Shown: piece after piece, positions 44,661 to 57,677 of the stretch
How positions within the stretch are numbered: position 1 is the stretch's first letter
How the letters are laid out: every line of letters starts with the position of its first letter
Origin: Alisma plantago-aquatica
Taxonomy: Eukaryota > Streptophyta > Magnoliopsida > Alismatales > Alismataceae
Direction: 5' to 3'
DNA length: 64,000 bases
NCBI GenBank assembly: GCA_963693085.1
Contig: OY856409.1
Coordinates: 299,316,558-299,380,557 of the forward strand
Position numbers and translations under genes: made by a program
The notes under the pieces: generated by a model
Database searches by the model: none
What the model saw: the letters and a program-made list of their open reading frames with translations, nothing else
What the model was told of the DNA's origin: nothing

Positions 44661-47600
44661 ACTAGAGTGTACTATCACCTATATGTTAAATAGATAGGAG
44701 GATTTATAATCTCAAATCCAAGAACAAAACAAAGAGTAAATAATAGCAATGGTGAAGGAAGTAAGAAAAGTCAAATTAAAGCAAACTAGCTAGGCTAAGC
44801 GCCACTCTCCTTGGAAAAAGGGCAAGAAAGCTTGATGCATTACTACACTTGGGCTAACAAAAGTAAATTTAGTTTCCACACACTACATAATTGACCTAAA
44901 AGTACACATTCTCAGTATGTAGTATTATAGGAATGCGACAAATCGGGGGCAAATACAAAGAGAGGGATTGGGGCACTACAACTAACTTTGTTTGTACTAG
45001 CTTTCCTAATGTAGCATTTAGGATTTGTAGGGTTAAAAGTTGGGTTTGGACTAAATTAAGGGTGCATGCAATGAAATATATAAATGATTAAATCTATATT
45101 AACCCTATACAATTTAAAACTGATTATCCAATTAAGAGAGAAATAACACTATGGAAGTAATGAAAGACAAGAAATTAGTACTACATTAACAAGAGTAACC
45201 CTAATTAGCAACTAAGAGAAGTAATGAGCTACATTAGAATAAAAATTAGAATAGCAAGGCAAGCAATGACTACACTAAGAAACTATCTAGCAAAACCATA
45301 TCAAGAAACCAAGAAAAAAATCAACTACCCTAGCAAGGGTTAAATAACATGAACAAGAAATTAACTAACTAAGAAAGAGAAAGTAGATAACACCAAAGAA
45401 AGTTAGGGTTTTGACAAGAAAATAAGGGTAGGTGAGTATTTGTGGGTATATAACTATGCCTAGGGGTCATATCAATGCTAATACAACCAACAATCATGCT
45501 ATCAAACCAAACAACAAAGGGCAGTGAGAATAGAGAATCCTGTTTATGTGTCGGCCATGGGTGGCATCAACGGTGCAGCCACATAAAGAGTAGGGGGGCA
45601 TGTGCCCGACCTCCATTCTTAAAACCAATTGTTGTATCATTAGATATTGTAATAAGCACACCTTAAATCCTCTTTGTTCCCCCACCCTTAAATGATGTAT
45701 ATTAGCACAAATTACATGTATTAGAAGTTGTGCTCCCCCCCACCAGAGTAGGAAATCGTGTATATGCCACTGGGTGGCATAGGGTATGCATAGGGTAACT
45801 AGTCCCTATCACCCCCTATCCAACATTATGAGGCTCAATTAACTAGGAAATAGATAAACTCCAATCAAGATCACCACAATATAAGTTTCTAGGAGTGACT
45901 CTCCTAACGTGCATAGTGGAAAGGGGTGGTATGGAGTGTAGGACAAGGGTGTTCCACCTCCCGTTACCATCCATAGAACATCTAAATATGATCTTTTCTA
46001 AGTACATCAAGGGAGGCACAACAAGATACTTAGATATCACACCTAGGTTAGTGGAATAGAAGAATAAGTCGGAAGAGAGGGCACTAACTAAGGCTCCACT
46101 AGTTGTACAAAAGGAGTTTTTCCTCTCTTATCCTCCCACTCCTTCATTTCTCTATACCTTAGGTGGGTTTCCTACATCAATCACCATAGAAAGAGATAGG
46201 AAACAACAAACAAGTAAGAACATAGCAAATTCCAACAAAAGTTGAGTGTTTTGCATTAATAGTTTCCCAACATGGTATCAAATCTACATATATCCCCCAA
46301 AACATACCACTAAGGGGGCGTAGGTACTCATGGTACAAGAAATACAAAAAGGGATAAACAAAAGAATGATATGTCCATGGATCTAAGAGTATATATCTTA
46401 TTATCCTTCTCAAACAGAAACATGGTCGAACTCCTCCTCTCTCCAAGGGTAGAAAGCATGAAAATAGGGTGGAAAATGGTCAAAGCCCTAGAAAACTAGG
46501 GATGTGGGTGGAAGGTGATGAATGGAAGAGAGAAAGGGGTAGGTGAGTGATTAGTGGCGTCAATGAATGATAGAATGGCTTAACCATGGACCCATAGATA
46601 CCATTAATGTTTATATAGTTATCCACGAGGTCTAGGGTTAAGTGTGTTAAAAGTTGTACTAGAAAGTATTAGGTTTTTGAGGGTGGAATGGACAGTTGGG
46701 GCAGAACATCCATGGTGGGTAGGTATGAGGATGGTCATGATATGTGGGCATGGACATGGTGAAAGTGGATGAACATTAGGGGAAAATGGGCAGACGTGAG
46801 TGTAGGTAGAACAATCATGGTGGGTACCACAACCATGGTGGCACAAAAGGTAGCAGGACTATGGTGGGCATCACAGCCATGGTGAGGAGGATGGAGGGAG
46901 CTTGTGGTAGTGAGAATGGTTGTGGCCTTGGTTGGCTTTCATGGCCGTGGTGAGTGGAACATCCATGGTAGCCTTCACTCACCACAGTCATTTTGATGAA
47001 AACGTCCATGGCGGCCAACAGTGGAATCCTTACAAAATATGTGATTTTCCTACAATTGGGACTCTATAAGAACAACCATGGCAATGTACCATGGTCGTGT
47101 TGGGTGCTTTCTGCGCACTTTAGTTCTTAAATTGACAATTTGTGGAGCCTTTTCTTGATATCTATCTTTGACCACTTGGGGTAGGTTGGGGTGATCATGG
47201 TGTCACTTTTAGCTTTTCCCAACTTGGGGGAGTCCTTAGATCAACCTCCATGTCTCCCTTCCATCAATTGGTGATCAAAACAACTATAAAATATGTATAA
47301 AAAATCCATAAGTGCATTTGACGTAATATAAGAAGTACTGGGAAATAACATGCACTGTGAACATCTTGATGTACATTTTTCTTTGAATGGTTGGGAATGT
47401 GATGTCCACATGAGATAAGGATAAAGAACCTTAGATAAGGAGCATATATCTCATGGATAGATCTAGGAGCTTATCCCTATTGGGGTGCTAACTATCAAAT
47501 GAAATTTATTTCAATTATTTTTACATTCATTATGAGGATTGTGTACTATTTTATCTTAGTTTAAAGTTTATGTTTTATGTTGTGGAACTTGCTACATAAT

Positions 47601-47732
47601 AGTTGCATTGTTATCCTATATTGGTTAAGCGAACTTTATTTTTATACAATGATTATCATGTTTATGACAACCATCTTCATAACTATGTCTCCTCTGAATA
47701 ATGTGTACTTTTAAACAAATTGGGGTGTTATA
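44661..47732 (-). mobile_element. LTR-like tract of a gypsy element (minus strand)
   Basis: The minus strand begins TATAACACCCC at 47732 (from TGTAACACCCC) and shares its first ~330 bases with the fragment ending at 6226. A TATA-like CTATATAAACA lies at about 46610-46620 on the minus strand, and gag-like sequence starts at about 44660. I read this as one long LTR plus leader, but the 3' LTR edge and a primer site could not be identified. No genes are seen. Confidence 0.4.
46690..47100. repeat. 'CCATGGTGGGCA' motif cluster
   Basis: At least nine copies of a loose 'ca(a)ccatggtggg/catggtga' motif (near 46709, 46746, 46812, 46832, 46861, 46877, 46941, 46963, 47008 and 47080) with variable spacing. 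Non-coding. Confidence 0.5.
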
Positions 47733-48936
47733 ATGTTGGTCTTCCTTTTTCTCTTCCTCTTTCACCTCCTCTTCCTTTTACTATTTCTTCCTTCCCTGAC
47801 CCTAAACCCTAGATGCATATATCGCTCCATCCTTGCACCAGTAACTATGGTACTGATGAAGTTATGGCATCATATATGGTAAGGCTCAATCCACCTCTAT
47901 TTACTATATGATGAACTCGTAGTTGGCTAGAACACATCAACTCCAAATAGCTAACGATATAGAGTCTATAATCTATAGGACCTACTCGCCCTCACCTTGC
48001 TCACATCACCCCATCTCTACCACTCAGTCTTACTTTTCCCATTCCAATCATTCATTGACCTTTCTGCACTCTTGTCTAACAATCATGAATAGTATATAAA
48101 TCTACATTGTGTATTATCAAACATCATTCAACCTAGTCACACTAGCTACAATGAAAACTCTCTACCCAAGTGTACCTTTTATATACAAACAACACTAAAA
48201 CATACAACACATCTCCACACCTTTCATGCTTGTGCCAAGACTTAGAGGAGGTCAAGAAAAAGAGAGAGTCTTCCTCCAGGCTTTGTTAGTCATTCTTAAT
48301 TGGATTTGCCATCTCCAGCCGCTTGATGTATCTACAATGGCTTGAGCAAGAGAGACATGAATTGTAGTTCCCCAACAGCACACTGGATGAACCCCATGGT
48401 ACCAACCTTGAGCCATATGAACTAAAAGATAATCCTTGTTGATTTGATGGAATGTTGAATAACTAGGAGGGAGATATTGAACCACATGGACTGATCTATA
48501 GATCTAAAATCTGAGTTCAACATTGTCCCCAATCTATAGTAGGTTATCATTTTCTTTCTTGTTTAGTAATCTGAATGTTGGAATAAGAAGTATAAACTTA
48601 GTTAATAAGATAAAAAATAATATAATAGATATGTAAGAATCTTGACCATATAACCAAATACTACAACGTGTATACATGAATATAATACTACGCATGAATT
48701 TAGTACTTCATTATACTCATCTATTGTAGATTTGAATAGCACATATGTGTTTATAATGATAAGATAAATGATCAACTCGTTAACTTAGTGCTTACAATTG
48801 ATACAAATTAGTAAATACAAATCTAGAGATGTAGTGGTATATACATTATATTCTATAAATTTGAATAAGTATGAAGTTGTCGTTTCAATGGCATACTAGA
48901 TTTTAGATCATAGAAACTGAAATAATGATATATATC
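47733..48936. other. Unassigned AT-rich region
   Basis: A 77-codon minus-strand frame at 48252-48485 has no recognisable family. The rest has no sustained frames and shows no terminal repeats. It forms the left flank of the LINE at 48937. Confidence 0.4.
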
Positions 48937-48999
48937 TTTTTTTTTTGAAGAAGAAGTCAGGAGGCAATCTTATTCATCCCGCCCTCCTCTTGTGAGCGA

Positions 49000-51900
49000 C
49001 TAAATAAACTTACAATCACTAATCATGCAATCAAAATTAAACATGGTAGTACTAATACCATTACAAAGGTCCCTAGCTATGAGATTACAAATCTCAGTAG
49101 GTGGGGTGGCATACCCCCTAGACCGAAGGTTGTTTTTTAAGTGAAATTTGGCTAACCCATCCGCAGTAGAATTACCTTCTCTAGTGATATAAGTCACTCC
49201 CCATTCAGGTCTCCACAGATATTCGATCTTGGACAGATACTTCACATATCTAGGATTCTTCTCCTTGTCTTCAGACACTAATCTTACTACAGTTTGTGAA
49301 TCTGATTCAATAACGACCAACCCACAGTTATTAAGACTAGCCAACTCCATGGCCATACAGATCGCATTTAGTTCAGCACCAACCACATCCTCACCTTCAG
49401 TGTTCTCGGCCAATCCTCCCAGCCATTTCACCTCGATGTCCCGTGCTACAACAGTGTTGGCCGCTCTCCTCTCCTTCACCGCATCATCATAGTTCATCTT
49501 GGTGGTCGAAGGTCCCGGTCTCTCCCACCTGACCTTCTCGGTCACGCATAGTTCCTTCGATAGTCTGTGAAATGCTTCCAATTATGCTCTCCACTCCTTT
49601 CTAATGTGGTTGACCTGCTGGTATGTGTGTCTCCTTTCACCTTCGAATATGTGTCAGTTGCGGTAGAACCAGATGTGCGCACAGGCAGTGAGAAAGAGGC
49701 AAGTAAATTCTTCACCCTCCTGGAGCTGCTGGTGTATCCATTCTCTAACATCCTGCTCCTCGAAGAACCTTCAGTTATTCCCTCCTATCAAAAGGTTCAA
49801 CCAAACCACTTTCGCATACTGGAAATCTCTAATCGCGTGGATCGTGGTCTCCTCTTCAGAATTGCAGCGGTTGCAAGAGCTACTCTGGGCTAGGTGTCGC
49901 TGGACCCTCCTCTTGTTAGTGAGAATTTCTTCATGCATCATCAGCCACGCAAAAGACTTATATCGAGGTGCAACAGTAGCCTTCCAAGCCTCCATCCATT
50001 TCCCATTGGTAGGTAGACCCTTACCAGTTCTCAACGCATTGTATGCAATCTTGGTTGAGTAGTTTCCATCTGCTGTGTACTTCCATACGCGGACATCTTC
50101 TCCATCCCGGTTGGATGGGACTCTCAGTCGCATAATGTCACTGACTAGATGCGTGCACAGCCAGTCCTCAAGGAAGTCGGTGTCCCAATCCCCCTCCAGA
50201 TTGACCAAACTACAGACTTTCAGGTTTGCAAGCTCGACAGGTATTGGACGGCTAGTATGATGTTTCAGTAGCGGCCCGTCCCTCCACCACCTGTCCTCCC
50301 ACACATTGATGCTACGCCCATTCATGGGGATCATATAGGAATTCTCTTCAATAAATGGTCTCTCCGCTATAGCCGTTCTGCCAAGCCTGGCCAAATGAGA
50401 ACATTTTCCATTAACTGCCTTTTCGTAATGCCTCCTCGTGGTTTTACACCAAATAGAATTGTGATTTGTGCTCATCTCCCATGCATGCTTGTATAGTAAC
50501 GCTTGGTTCCATTCTCTCAATCTCTTAATTCCCAGTCCTCCATCTTCTTTGCTACAAGTAACCTTGTCCCACGCCACTAGATCCATTGGGTTGGCTTTAT
50601 GACAACCCCCCCCAGACAAACCTCCTAATCGTACTGTCTATTCTATCACACAACCAGGCCAGTAGCAGTGTTGTTTGCATCACATAAGTTGGCATCACCA
50701 CAAGAGTGGCTTTCTCTAAGCACACCCTACCTGCCAATGACAGGCCTCTAGCAGCCCACGCAGTAGTCCTCCCATTTACTTTCTCCAGAACCTCTACATA
50801 TGTGGTCTTGTCCACTCTCTTGTGAAGGATGGGGACCCCCAAGTACTTCCCCAAATCATCAGTAGCTTGGAAGTTACAGATGTTCTTGATTTTCCTCCTT
50901 ATCCTTCTGTCCACGCTCTTAGAAAAGAAAACTCTAGTCTTTGAGTGTGACACTATTTGTCCGGATACAGCCTCAAACTCTTTGAAGAAGCTTAGAATCA
51001 TCTTTATATTTTTTGTAGATGCTTGTGCAAAAAGAATGAGATCATCAGCGAAGCACACATGAGAGACAGTGGGCCCATTCCTGCCCATTTTTACAGGTTT
51101 CCATTCGTTGTTCTGTACCTTCAGCTCAATGAGTTGGGACAACCTTTCCAAGCATAAGACAAACAGATACGGCGACAGAGGGTCTCCCTTCCGAAGCCCC
51201 CTGTTGGCCATGAACGTACCCGGGGCTTTGCCGTTCCAAACAATCGATGTCTCTCCTCCTTTTATATAGCACATGATATAATTGATAATGTTCATAGGTA
51301 GCCCAGTCCTTGTAATGGTGTTGAGCACAAAGTCCCAGGACATCTGATCATAAGCTTTAGTGAGGTCAACTTTAATGGCCATGTTGTGCGCTCCTCTCTT
51401 CCGCTTCATCACATTGATAAGCTCCTGAACAACAGCTATATTATCCGTGATACGTCTACCGGGCACGAAACTGCTTTGATTGATCGAGATCCATTCTAGG
51501 ATTAGGCTTTTTAATCTCTCCACGATTACCTTAGAGATGATTTTCTGCACTACGTTGTTTAAGGTGATCGGTCTAAGCTGGTCACATCTTTCAGGCGCTG
51601 GCATTTTGGGAATGAGGATTATTGTTGATTTACACAGTTCAGCCAGAATTGTCCCTGAGGAAAACGCTTCCCTGACCGTTCTCGTAATACTCTATCCAAC
51701 CGTGCTCCAGTGCATCTGGACAAAGTCCCCGCTGACACCATCAGGCCCGGGTACCTTGACTGGGTTCAAAGCCTTAACAACCGCATCAATCTCTTCGTCA
51801 GTAGGACTGCCTCCCAGCCTCGCATAAGCAGTACTTTCCACCGGTTTGAACCTCCCCGGGAAGGCCTGTACGTTAGACGGTGCTTGCCGGTCCGGCGCCG

Positions 51901-53104
51901 TCAAAGCCCGTCGAAAGTGAGCTAACACCATTGCCATTAACTCCTTTTCATCAGTAACCCAATTTCCATTTGCTCCCCTGAGTTGTGTCACAGTGTTCTT
52001 GCACCTTCTCTGATTGACAACGGCATGGAAATAACTTGAGTTATTGTCCCCCTCCTTCAACCAGTGAATATGGCTATAGTGTCTAATATCGATCTCTTCC
52101 TGTCTAAGAATATTGTCCAGTTCTACCTGCATGTCATTACATAAGTTGTCTGATATATGATTATATTGCATTGTCAGGTCCATCTGGAGTCTATTGATGT
52201 TTTGTATAAGCCGATCCTTCCGTTTGCACTGTTCCATTCTGTACCTTTTGTCCCAATGTAAGATGTCTGCCCTCGCCGCTTGCATTGTTGTGTTAAAATC
52301 CTCGTTGCGATCCCAGATGTTATTAATCAGTGCTTCGAACTCCGTATTGTCCCTTCAAGACGCTCGGGTGATGAACCTGTGTTGGTTAGCAGGGGGTCGG
52401 GGGAACCGAACCAACAGGGGGCAGTGGTCTGATCCCAACTGAGGTAGGTGCTCTACTATAACATTAGGATACCTTCGAAGGAACTCAGAATTGGCTGCTA
52501 CTCTATCTAACCTTTCCTGCAGCACTCCATGGCGGAACGTATATTTCATGCCCGAAAACCCAAGGTCCATCAAGTCAGCTTCCAACAAAGTATGGTGAAA
52601 CGTCTCAGCTTCTCTGTAGTTGTAGTGGATGATACCACTCTTCTCGGCGGGGCTGATCGTTGTGTTGAAATCACCAAGCACGATCCAAGGAACCTTGAAC
52701 TGGTTACCCATGTTGATCAGATGTTTCCATAGAAAACTCCTAGTACTGATGTGCGGGCTGGCATAAATGAAGGAAATGACACACTCATTGTTCACTCTAC
52801 AGGAGATAAATTGTCTATGGCTGTTGAGGATCTCAACTTTACAACGAGCCTCATCCCAGCAGACCCATATGCCCCCTGCATAACCTCTCGCCTCCACCTA
52901 ATGAGATTTGGAAAACCCAAGCTGCTTGATGGTCTGAACCACATCATCACCGATGATCCTTGGCTCAAGCACCACCGTAATTTTCGGTTTATGCATAGCA
53001 ATTAGCTCTTTCAGGACCCTTGTTCTATCATCATTACCTATTCCTCTAGTATTCCAGCACAGCAGGTCAATCATTAGACAAAGCAGTGGTTGTGGATTTA
53101 GCAT
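49000..53104 (-). pseudogene. LINE ORF2: EN, RT, zf-RVT, RNase H; nearly intact
   Basis: ORF2 does target-primed reverse transcription. Endonuclease 53073-52390: 'DLLCWNTRGIGND', 'VVLEPRI', 'WIVLGDFNTTISPAEKSG', 'QLGSDHCPLL'. RT 51740-50900: 'LNPVKVPGPDGVSGDF', 'FVPGRRITDNIAVVQEL', 'MAIKVDLTKAYDQMSWDF', 'GLRKGDPLSPYLFVLCLERL' and the catalytic 'CFADDLILFAQAS' (F-A-D-D intact). zf-RVT near 49880-49800: 'SSSCNRCNSEEETTIHAI'. RNase H 49500-49080: 'VGAELNAICMAMELASLNN', 'VIESDSQTVVRLV', 'NSTADGLAKFHL'. One frameshift lies at a C8 run (50606-50613). In-frame stops at 52900, 52357, 51694, 49773, ~49652 and 49584 are single-base transitions from likely sense codons. Confidence 0.9.
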
Positions 53105-54774
53105 TGATCTCCTTCCTCCGCGCCCTTGCTGGCGACGCCTCCTGCAATCTTCCCATTAGATCCCTCCTCATTGGATTGTGCACTGAGCCTGGGGCTCTTC
53201 CTCCGTTGTTCATATGGAGGTGCAGTTCTCAGCTTCTTTACTTTCGATGCACTACTCTTAATTTTCCTTCCCGGAGGGATGGGTGTCGCAGTACTATTTC
53301 CGGTAGGGTTGTCTTGCTGTTTGTTTTGTTGCTCTCCCTCCTCCCTGCTCGGATTTACCTCAATGGTCTCAATCTACCTGGTACTGTCAGTAGCCTCAGT
53401 GCCTCCGTTGCTCGAGTCCCTGCTACCTGAGTCCTCAGTTGGCTTCCTCGCAGCCTCATCAACGTCCTCCACCCAGATCTCGGGGCTCTCCTTCTCCTCA
53501 TTGGTAACCTCTGTATGTACAGTGTCTTGCTCCATAACCTCTATTACCTCGTCAACGTCTGGGCTAACTGCTGAGTGATTCCCGTCATTACCACTGGTTT
53601 CGTTGCTGGTGGCCGTCTGCGCTTGTACTTGTTCTTTGTCCGCCGCAGCGCTAGCGCAATTCCCTTCACTGTTGTTGGTTACTTTCTTCTTTTTCCTCAA
53701 TATCTTGGCAGTCCGTTCAGCACTCTTGTCTTTGGTTGCTTCCTGCTCTGCACCCCCATTCCCAGTGGTAGTGTCTTCCTCATCTGCTTCAAACATCAGG
53801 TTCTCGAACATATTACTTGACGCCGGTATATCCATGGTGTTAGTCTACTGCCTCTCTGATATGTGATTCCTCCTCTACCTAGGGCCTCTCCCTCTTTGAT
53901 ATGTCCATCCTTCATTCTGGTCCTTCTCCCTGTTTCCCACCATTTGACCCTCCTCCCGGGTCTCTAAATGCTATTTGGACCTGCAGTACATCTCACTATG
54001 GCCTATCCTCCCACAGACTGCACAACTTTCAGGTGTGACCTCGTATTCAACTTTGTACTCCTCACCATTGATCAGTATGGCCGGGTGTAAAATTTTGGTA
54101 GTGTCAACTTCAACAGCAAGTCTCGCGAACTTGCTTCTCGTCCTGAACGCCGTATGATTATCCACCTTGATAAGCCTTCCCAGTGCCTCTCCAATATACT
54201 CGAATAGGGTGGTCACATAAAGGTGTAATGGTAAGTCCAAGATCCTCACCCATGTTACCACTTTATGGGGCATCTCCTCAGTTGGTTTGAACGTCGGGAA
54301 CCATTCCCACACTGCCAGGCAACACCCAAACAATTTCCATGGCCCATCCGTCATATCCAGATCGTAATCATCTCTGCACGACAACTGAAAAACATAGTGT
54401 CCTTTATCAAGCTCGTACATATTAAACCGTCCCTTAGGGTTCCATAGCAGTTTGATACGATCTCTCATGGTCATGAACCCTACATCAGTTCCTAGTAGCC
54501 TGATCACAACTGCAAACCTCCACGGTTTGGCTAATTCATCTTCCGCTTCTAGGTTGATAAAGATAGCTGGGGCCCCATCGACTTGTGTTAACTCCACTGC
54601 CTCATGTTCAAGCCTGTCTTGGAATAGTCTTTCAAGGAAGAACGTGGTTTTTCTGCCTGGTTGTTCCGCCCTAGCATCCTTGCCCCCTACGACCTCACTG
54701 AATGATGGCCTGCTTCTCCCTTGTTCGCCAGCCTGTCCGGAAGGCGTGCATGTATATTTTTCCATGTTTTCCAT
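53098..54774 (-). pseudogene. LINE ORF1: DUF4283 and zinc knuckle, four in-frame TAGs
   Basis: RNA-binding ORF1, read in one frame from the ATG at 54774 to TAA at 53098-53100. DUF4283 occupies residues ~50-215 ('FAVVIRLLGTDVGFMTMRDR', 'FNMYELDKGHYVFQLSCRDD', 'MTDGPWKLFGCCLAVWEWFP', 'RILDLPLHLYVTTLFEYIGE'). The CCHC knuckle CAVCGRIGHSEMYC is at ~residues 252-265. The rest is charged and low-complexity (Glu/Asp/Ser/Thr/Lys). Four in-frame TAG codons (about 53971, 53877, 53838 and 53361) are the only breaks, at positions where CAG is likely. The stop overlaps the ORF2 start (ATGCTAA), suggesting coupled translation. Confidence 0.85.
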
Positions 54775-54790
54775 ATTCAAATCAAAGTGT

Positions 54791-57677
54791 ATGTAAGATA
54801 AAGAACTTATAAAAGATTCAAGTATTAGAAGAATAAATGTAGATGAACTTATATTTTAATAATGTCACTAGATGATATGTTAGTTTTGTACCATACAATA
54901 TTCTACTTGAAGTTCATATAACCATATGGGATATACTTGTAATATACATATTGAGATCTAAGCATGACTATATGACTAATATATATACAAAAATATGTCG
55001 TTTCAACCCTAGATATTCCTAATAAGTGTAATTATAGCTAATTTATAGTTGATCCCATCTCTCAATCTATACATGAGTATTTCCAAGATTTAAAAACCAT
55101 GACTGCATTTTATTGTAACCCATAATGGGTTTAGATTACTCTCATTTATTTTTGGCATTTTTTCCTAATTGGTGTATCAAACACTTTTAGGTTAAGAAAG
55201 AGAAATTGTGAATTTTACCCCAAGAAATAATTTTAGTCCTCAAGATCAGGTATATGCAAATTCTATACAAAATTTGGCATTCATGTGACTTTCACACCAA
55301 TTTTCCTAAAATGAGGCATCTATTTGATATTACATACTTCTTGTAGTTTCAATTCTATTCCTTTAAATTTTAATCATTTGAAATATTTTTTAAATCATGA
55401 ATGTTTTTGTTGTATTGGGTTTGTAACCCCTCCTGTCCTGAAAATGAATTAATTAATTATAATTGATTATTGGACATATGTCTTGCCACTTTATTATGCA
55501 TGTTGGTATTTGACTAATTTAATTGTTGTTGATTCTTATGCATAAATGTACTTCACGAGGACATGCTTTTCTATCTAGGGTGTGCTATTCCACCATTAAC
55601 ATATACAAGGGCATGCCTAGGGTGTGCTATTCCACCCATACATGGTTTGGTGTCTTGTCCTTACCATAGATACTTGTAGTATGCTTTATCTAAATGCACT
55701 TTTGTTATTTGTAAAATTTGGAATTGAATAATGGAAATACATTTATGATTTATTATTTCTCTTATTTGTTAAGGCCTGATTCTTTTTGTTTAATTTCATA
55801 GAACTTGACACGTTGATAAACCCCCTTGTCCATGGGAACCACCTCTTTTGTACTTAAATATTATGTAATGCGTGTATGTTTGATTTATTCTCATACTAAG
55901 TAGATTCGAATGCATACCTTCTATTTCCTCTTCTAGTGTTGTTACTAAAACTACTCAGATGTAGGTGTTGCGGAGAATGATGGCTCAAGAGGACCTTCAA
56001 CCATAGACTTTTACATATTTCTTAGATGGATTGTTTACCTCTACACTAGTCCTTTATAATACTTATATGTACTCTATTATTTTGTGATATCACCCTTGAG
56101 GTGAGGAGTTGTATAATTGCATTAATAATGAAATTGTATATTTTTCCTGCTATTATAAATGACCCTATTTGATATATCATGGTTGGGAAATTAAATTACA
56201 TCTTTTTAGCATACATATTAATTTGTGGGATTATATGAGTTTATTACACAATTGAGTAAGAATTGGATCCCCCTCGGGTCCCTCTTTTTACACACTCCCG
56301 TTGGAAACACAATTGATCCTTTTCAATTAAATCTATTTATGACCTAGAAAGCAAAAAAGGGAAGTGGTCTTCAAGTTTTATCTCTCCTCTTCCTCTCTTT
56401 ATTAGTCAAATTGTTTCCCTAAATGACACAATCCCATAGTCAAAACAAATTTCATATCTGAAATATCTCTATAATATTCTATAAATGGCGAAAATTAAAT
56501 ACGAAAAGACTTTATTTCCTATCTAAGGACATCTAGAGGAATGTGATTGTTTTAAACTAGACTTACTCTTGCCTCATACACGTTCTATTAAATTTTCTTT
56601 GTACTAATATCTCACTCTACCTCAATTCCATGCATTCATACACTTGATACTTTTTGAGCTTATTTTGCTTTCACTTGACATTTTGGGACAATCAATTTGA
56701 TACAACACTGAGGACGCACCTAGATGATACATCATCCTCTCCCACTCCCTTTTTAATACCATCTAGGTCTCTCTCTGCACTCTAATTCTGTTCTCATTAT
56801 GTATAGGACAATCTCATGTTTCCATCCCACCTAATTTTTCTCACATGTGAGCTAGGATGAGAGAGATATGTTCCTTCAAAATTTGCTCAATGTGATCATG
56901 TTTTGAACTCGAAGATATATTTGGGCCAACCCTTTTGGGCCCAATACATGGGCATGACCTAGACACATTTTTGCCTCCAATCTAGCCAAGTCATCAATCA
57001 TTTCTCTTCTTTTTCATCCAATGTTAACCCTCCATTACCATGACTAGAATTTGGATTCTAGTTCAACGACTAATGTATTTTCTTCAACCTTCGTACACAG
57101 TTGTGTTTTGGCCCGGGGGGTGGCACCATTTTTTGATGACTTTGAGCCCCTGAAGCTTCTTATTTCTACCCCTCTACCATTTTCATCCTTTCTTTTGCAT
57201 TGTCACAAACCCTAGCACCCCTAGCTCTTCTTATTCTACCTCCCAAACCCTAGATAGACCTACATGGATGACACCTTGTTGTTCCTTATCCTTACTCTGA
57301 AATCCTTCAATATGTGACCCTTTGGCTCTGCCCAACCGCAAAAAGTCTAAGTGGCATGGAGTTGAGCCAACTTCGACTAGTGTTAGCCCCAACCACACAC
57401 AAGTAGAAAGTCAGAAGAAGCCTTGTGAATCATTGCCTTGCATTCCCAATGGTCGGCCTCAGCTTGGCGGGACCGTGGACTCACTGAGTGGCGATAGGCA
57501 GTGATCCCCCACAACCACAGACCACTGGTGACTACTAGTGAGGTGGCTGGAGGGGTGGCCAACTACTATCCTTAGGCCATAACCACCCAAGGTCTCGAGT
57601 TATCTGGCCCCCATCCTTATTGGAGCGGGTTTTTGGGTTGTGGATCTTAGATCCAAGGGTCCATGTACATCACATGG
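54791..57677. other. AT-rich region with weak LTR-like signals
   Basis: No gene recognised. A small direct repeat 'ctagggtgtgctattccacc' occurs at 55577 and 55618. 55960-56010 ('gtaggtgttgcggagaatgatgg') resembles the U5 part of plant gypsy LTRs on the plus strand. 57300-57540 is less AT-rich and has a 60-codon frame with no recognised family. Confidence 0.35.

Larger units (their letters stand above)
48937..54790 (-). mobile_element. Near-complete LINE (L1-type)
   Basis: Minus-strand LINE with a 10-base terminal A-tail (T-run 48937-48946 on the plus strand), a full ORF1 and a full ORF2 overlapping by seven bases. Its length, about 5.85 kb, fits a complete L1-type plant LINE and matches the copy at 22354-34970 without its CACTA. 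Damage is light: in-frame stops and one shift. I looked for a target duplication around both ends and found none that convinced me. Confidence 0.9.

Noticed and set aside
48252..48485. 77-codon minus-strand ORF as a host gene
   Set aside because: No family resemblance, no upstream exon and no promoter-like context; chance frame.
53086..53866. Several plus-strand frames over the LINE ORF1
   Set aside because: They lie antisense to the DUF4283/low-complexity ORF1, which has clear family motifs and a continuous frame.
57322..57504. 60-codon plus-strand ORF as a host gene
   Set aside because: Short, no family recognised, surrounded by decayed repeat DNA.
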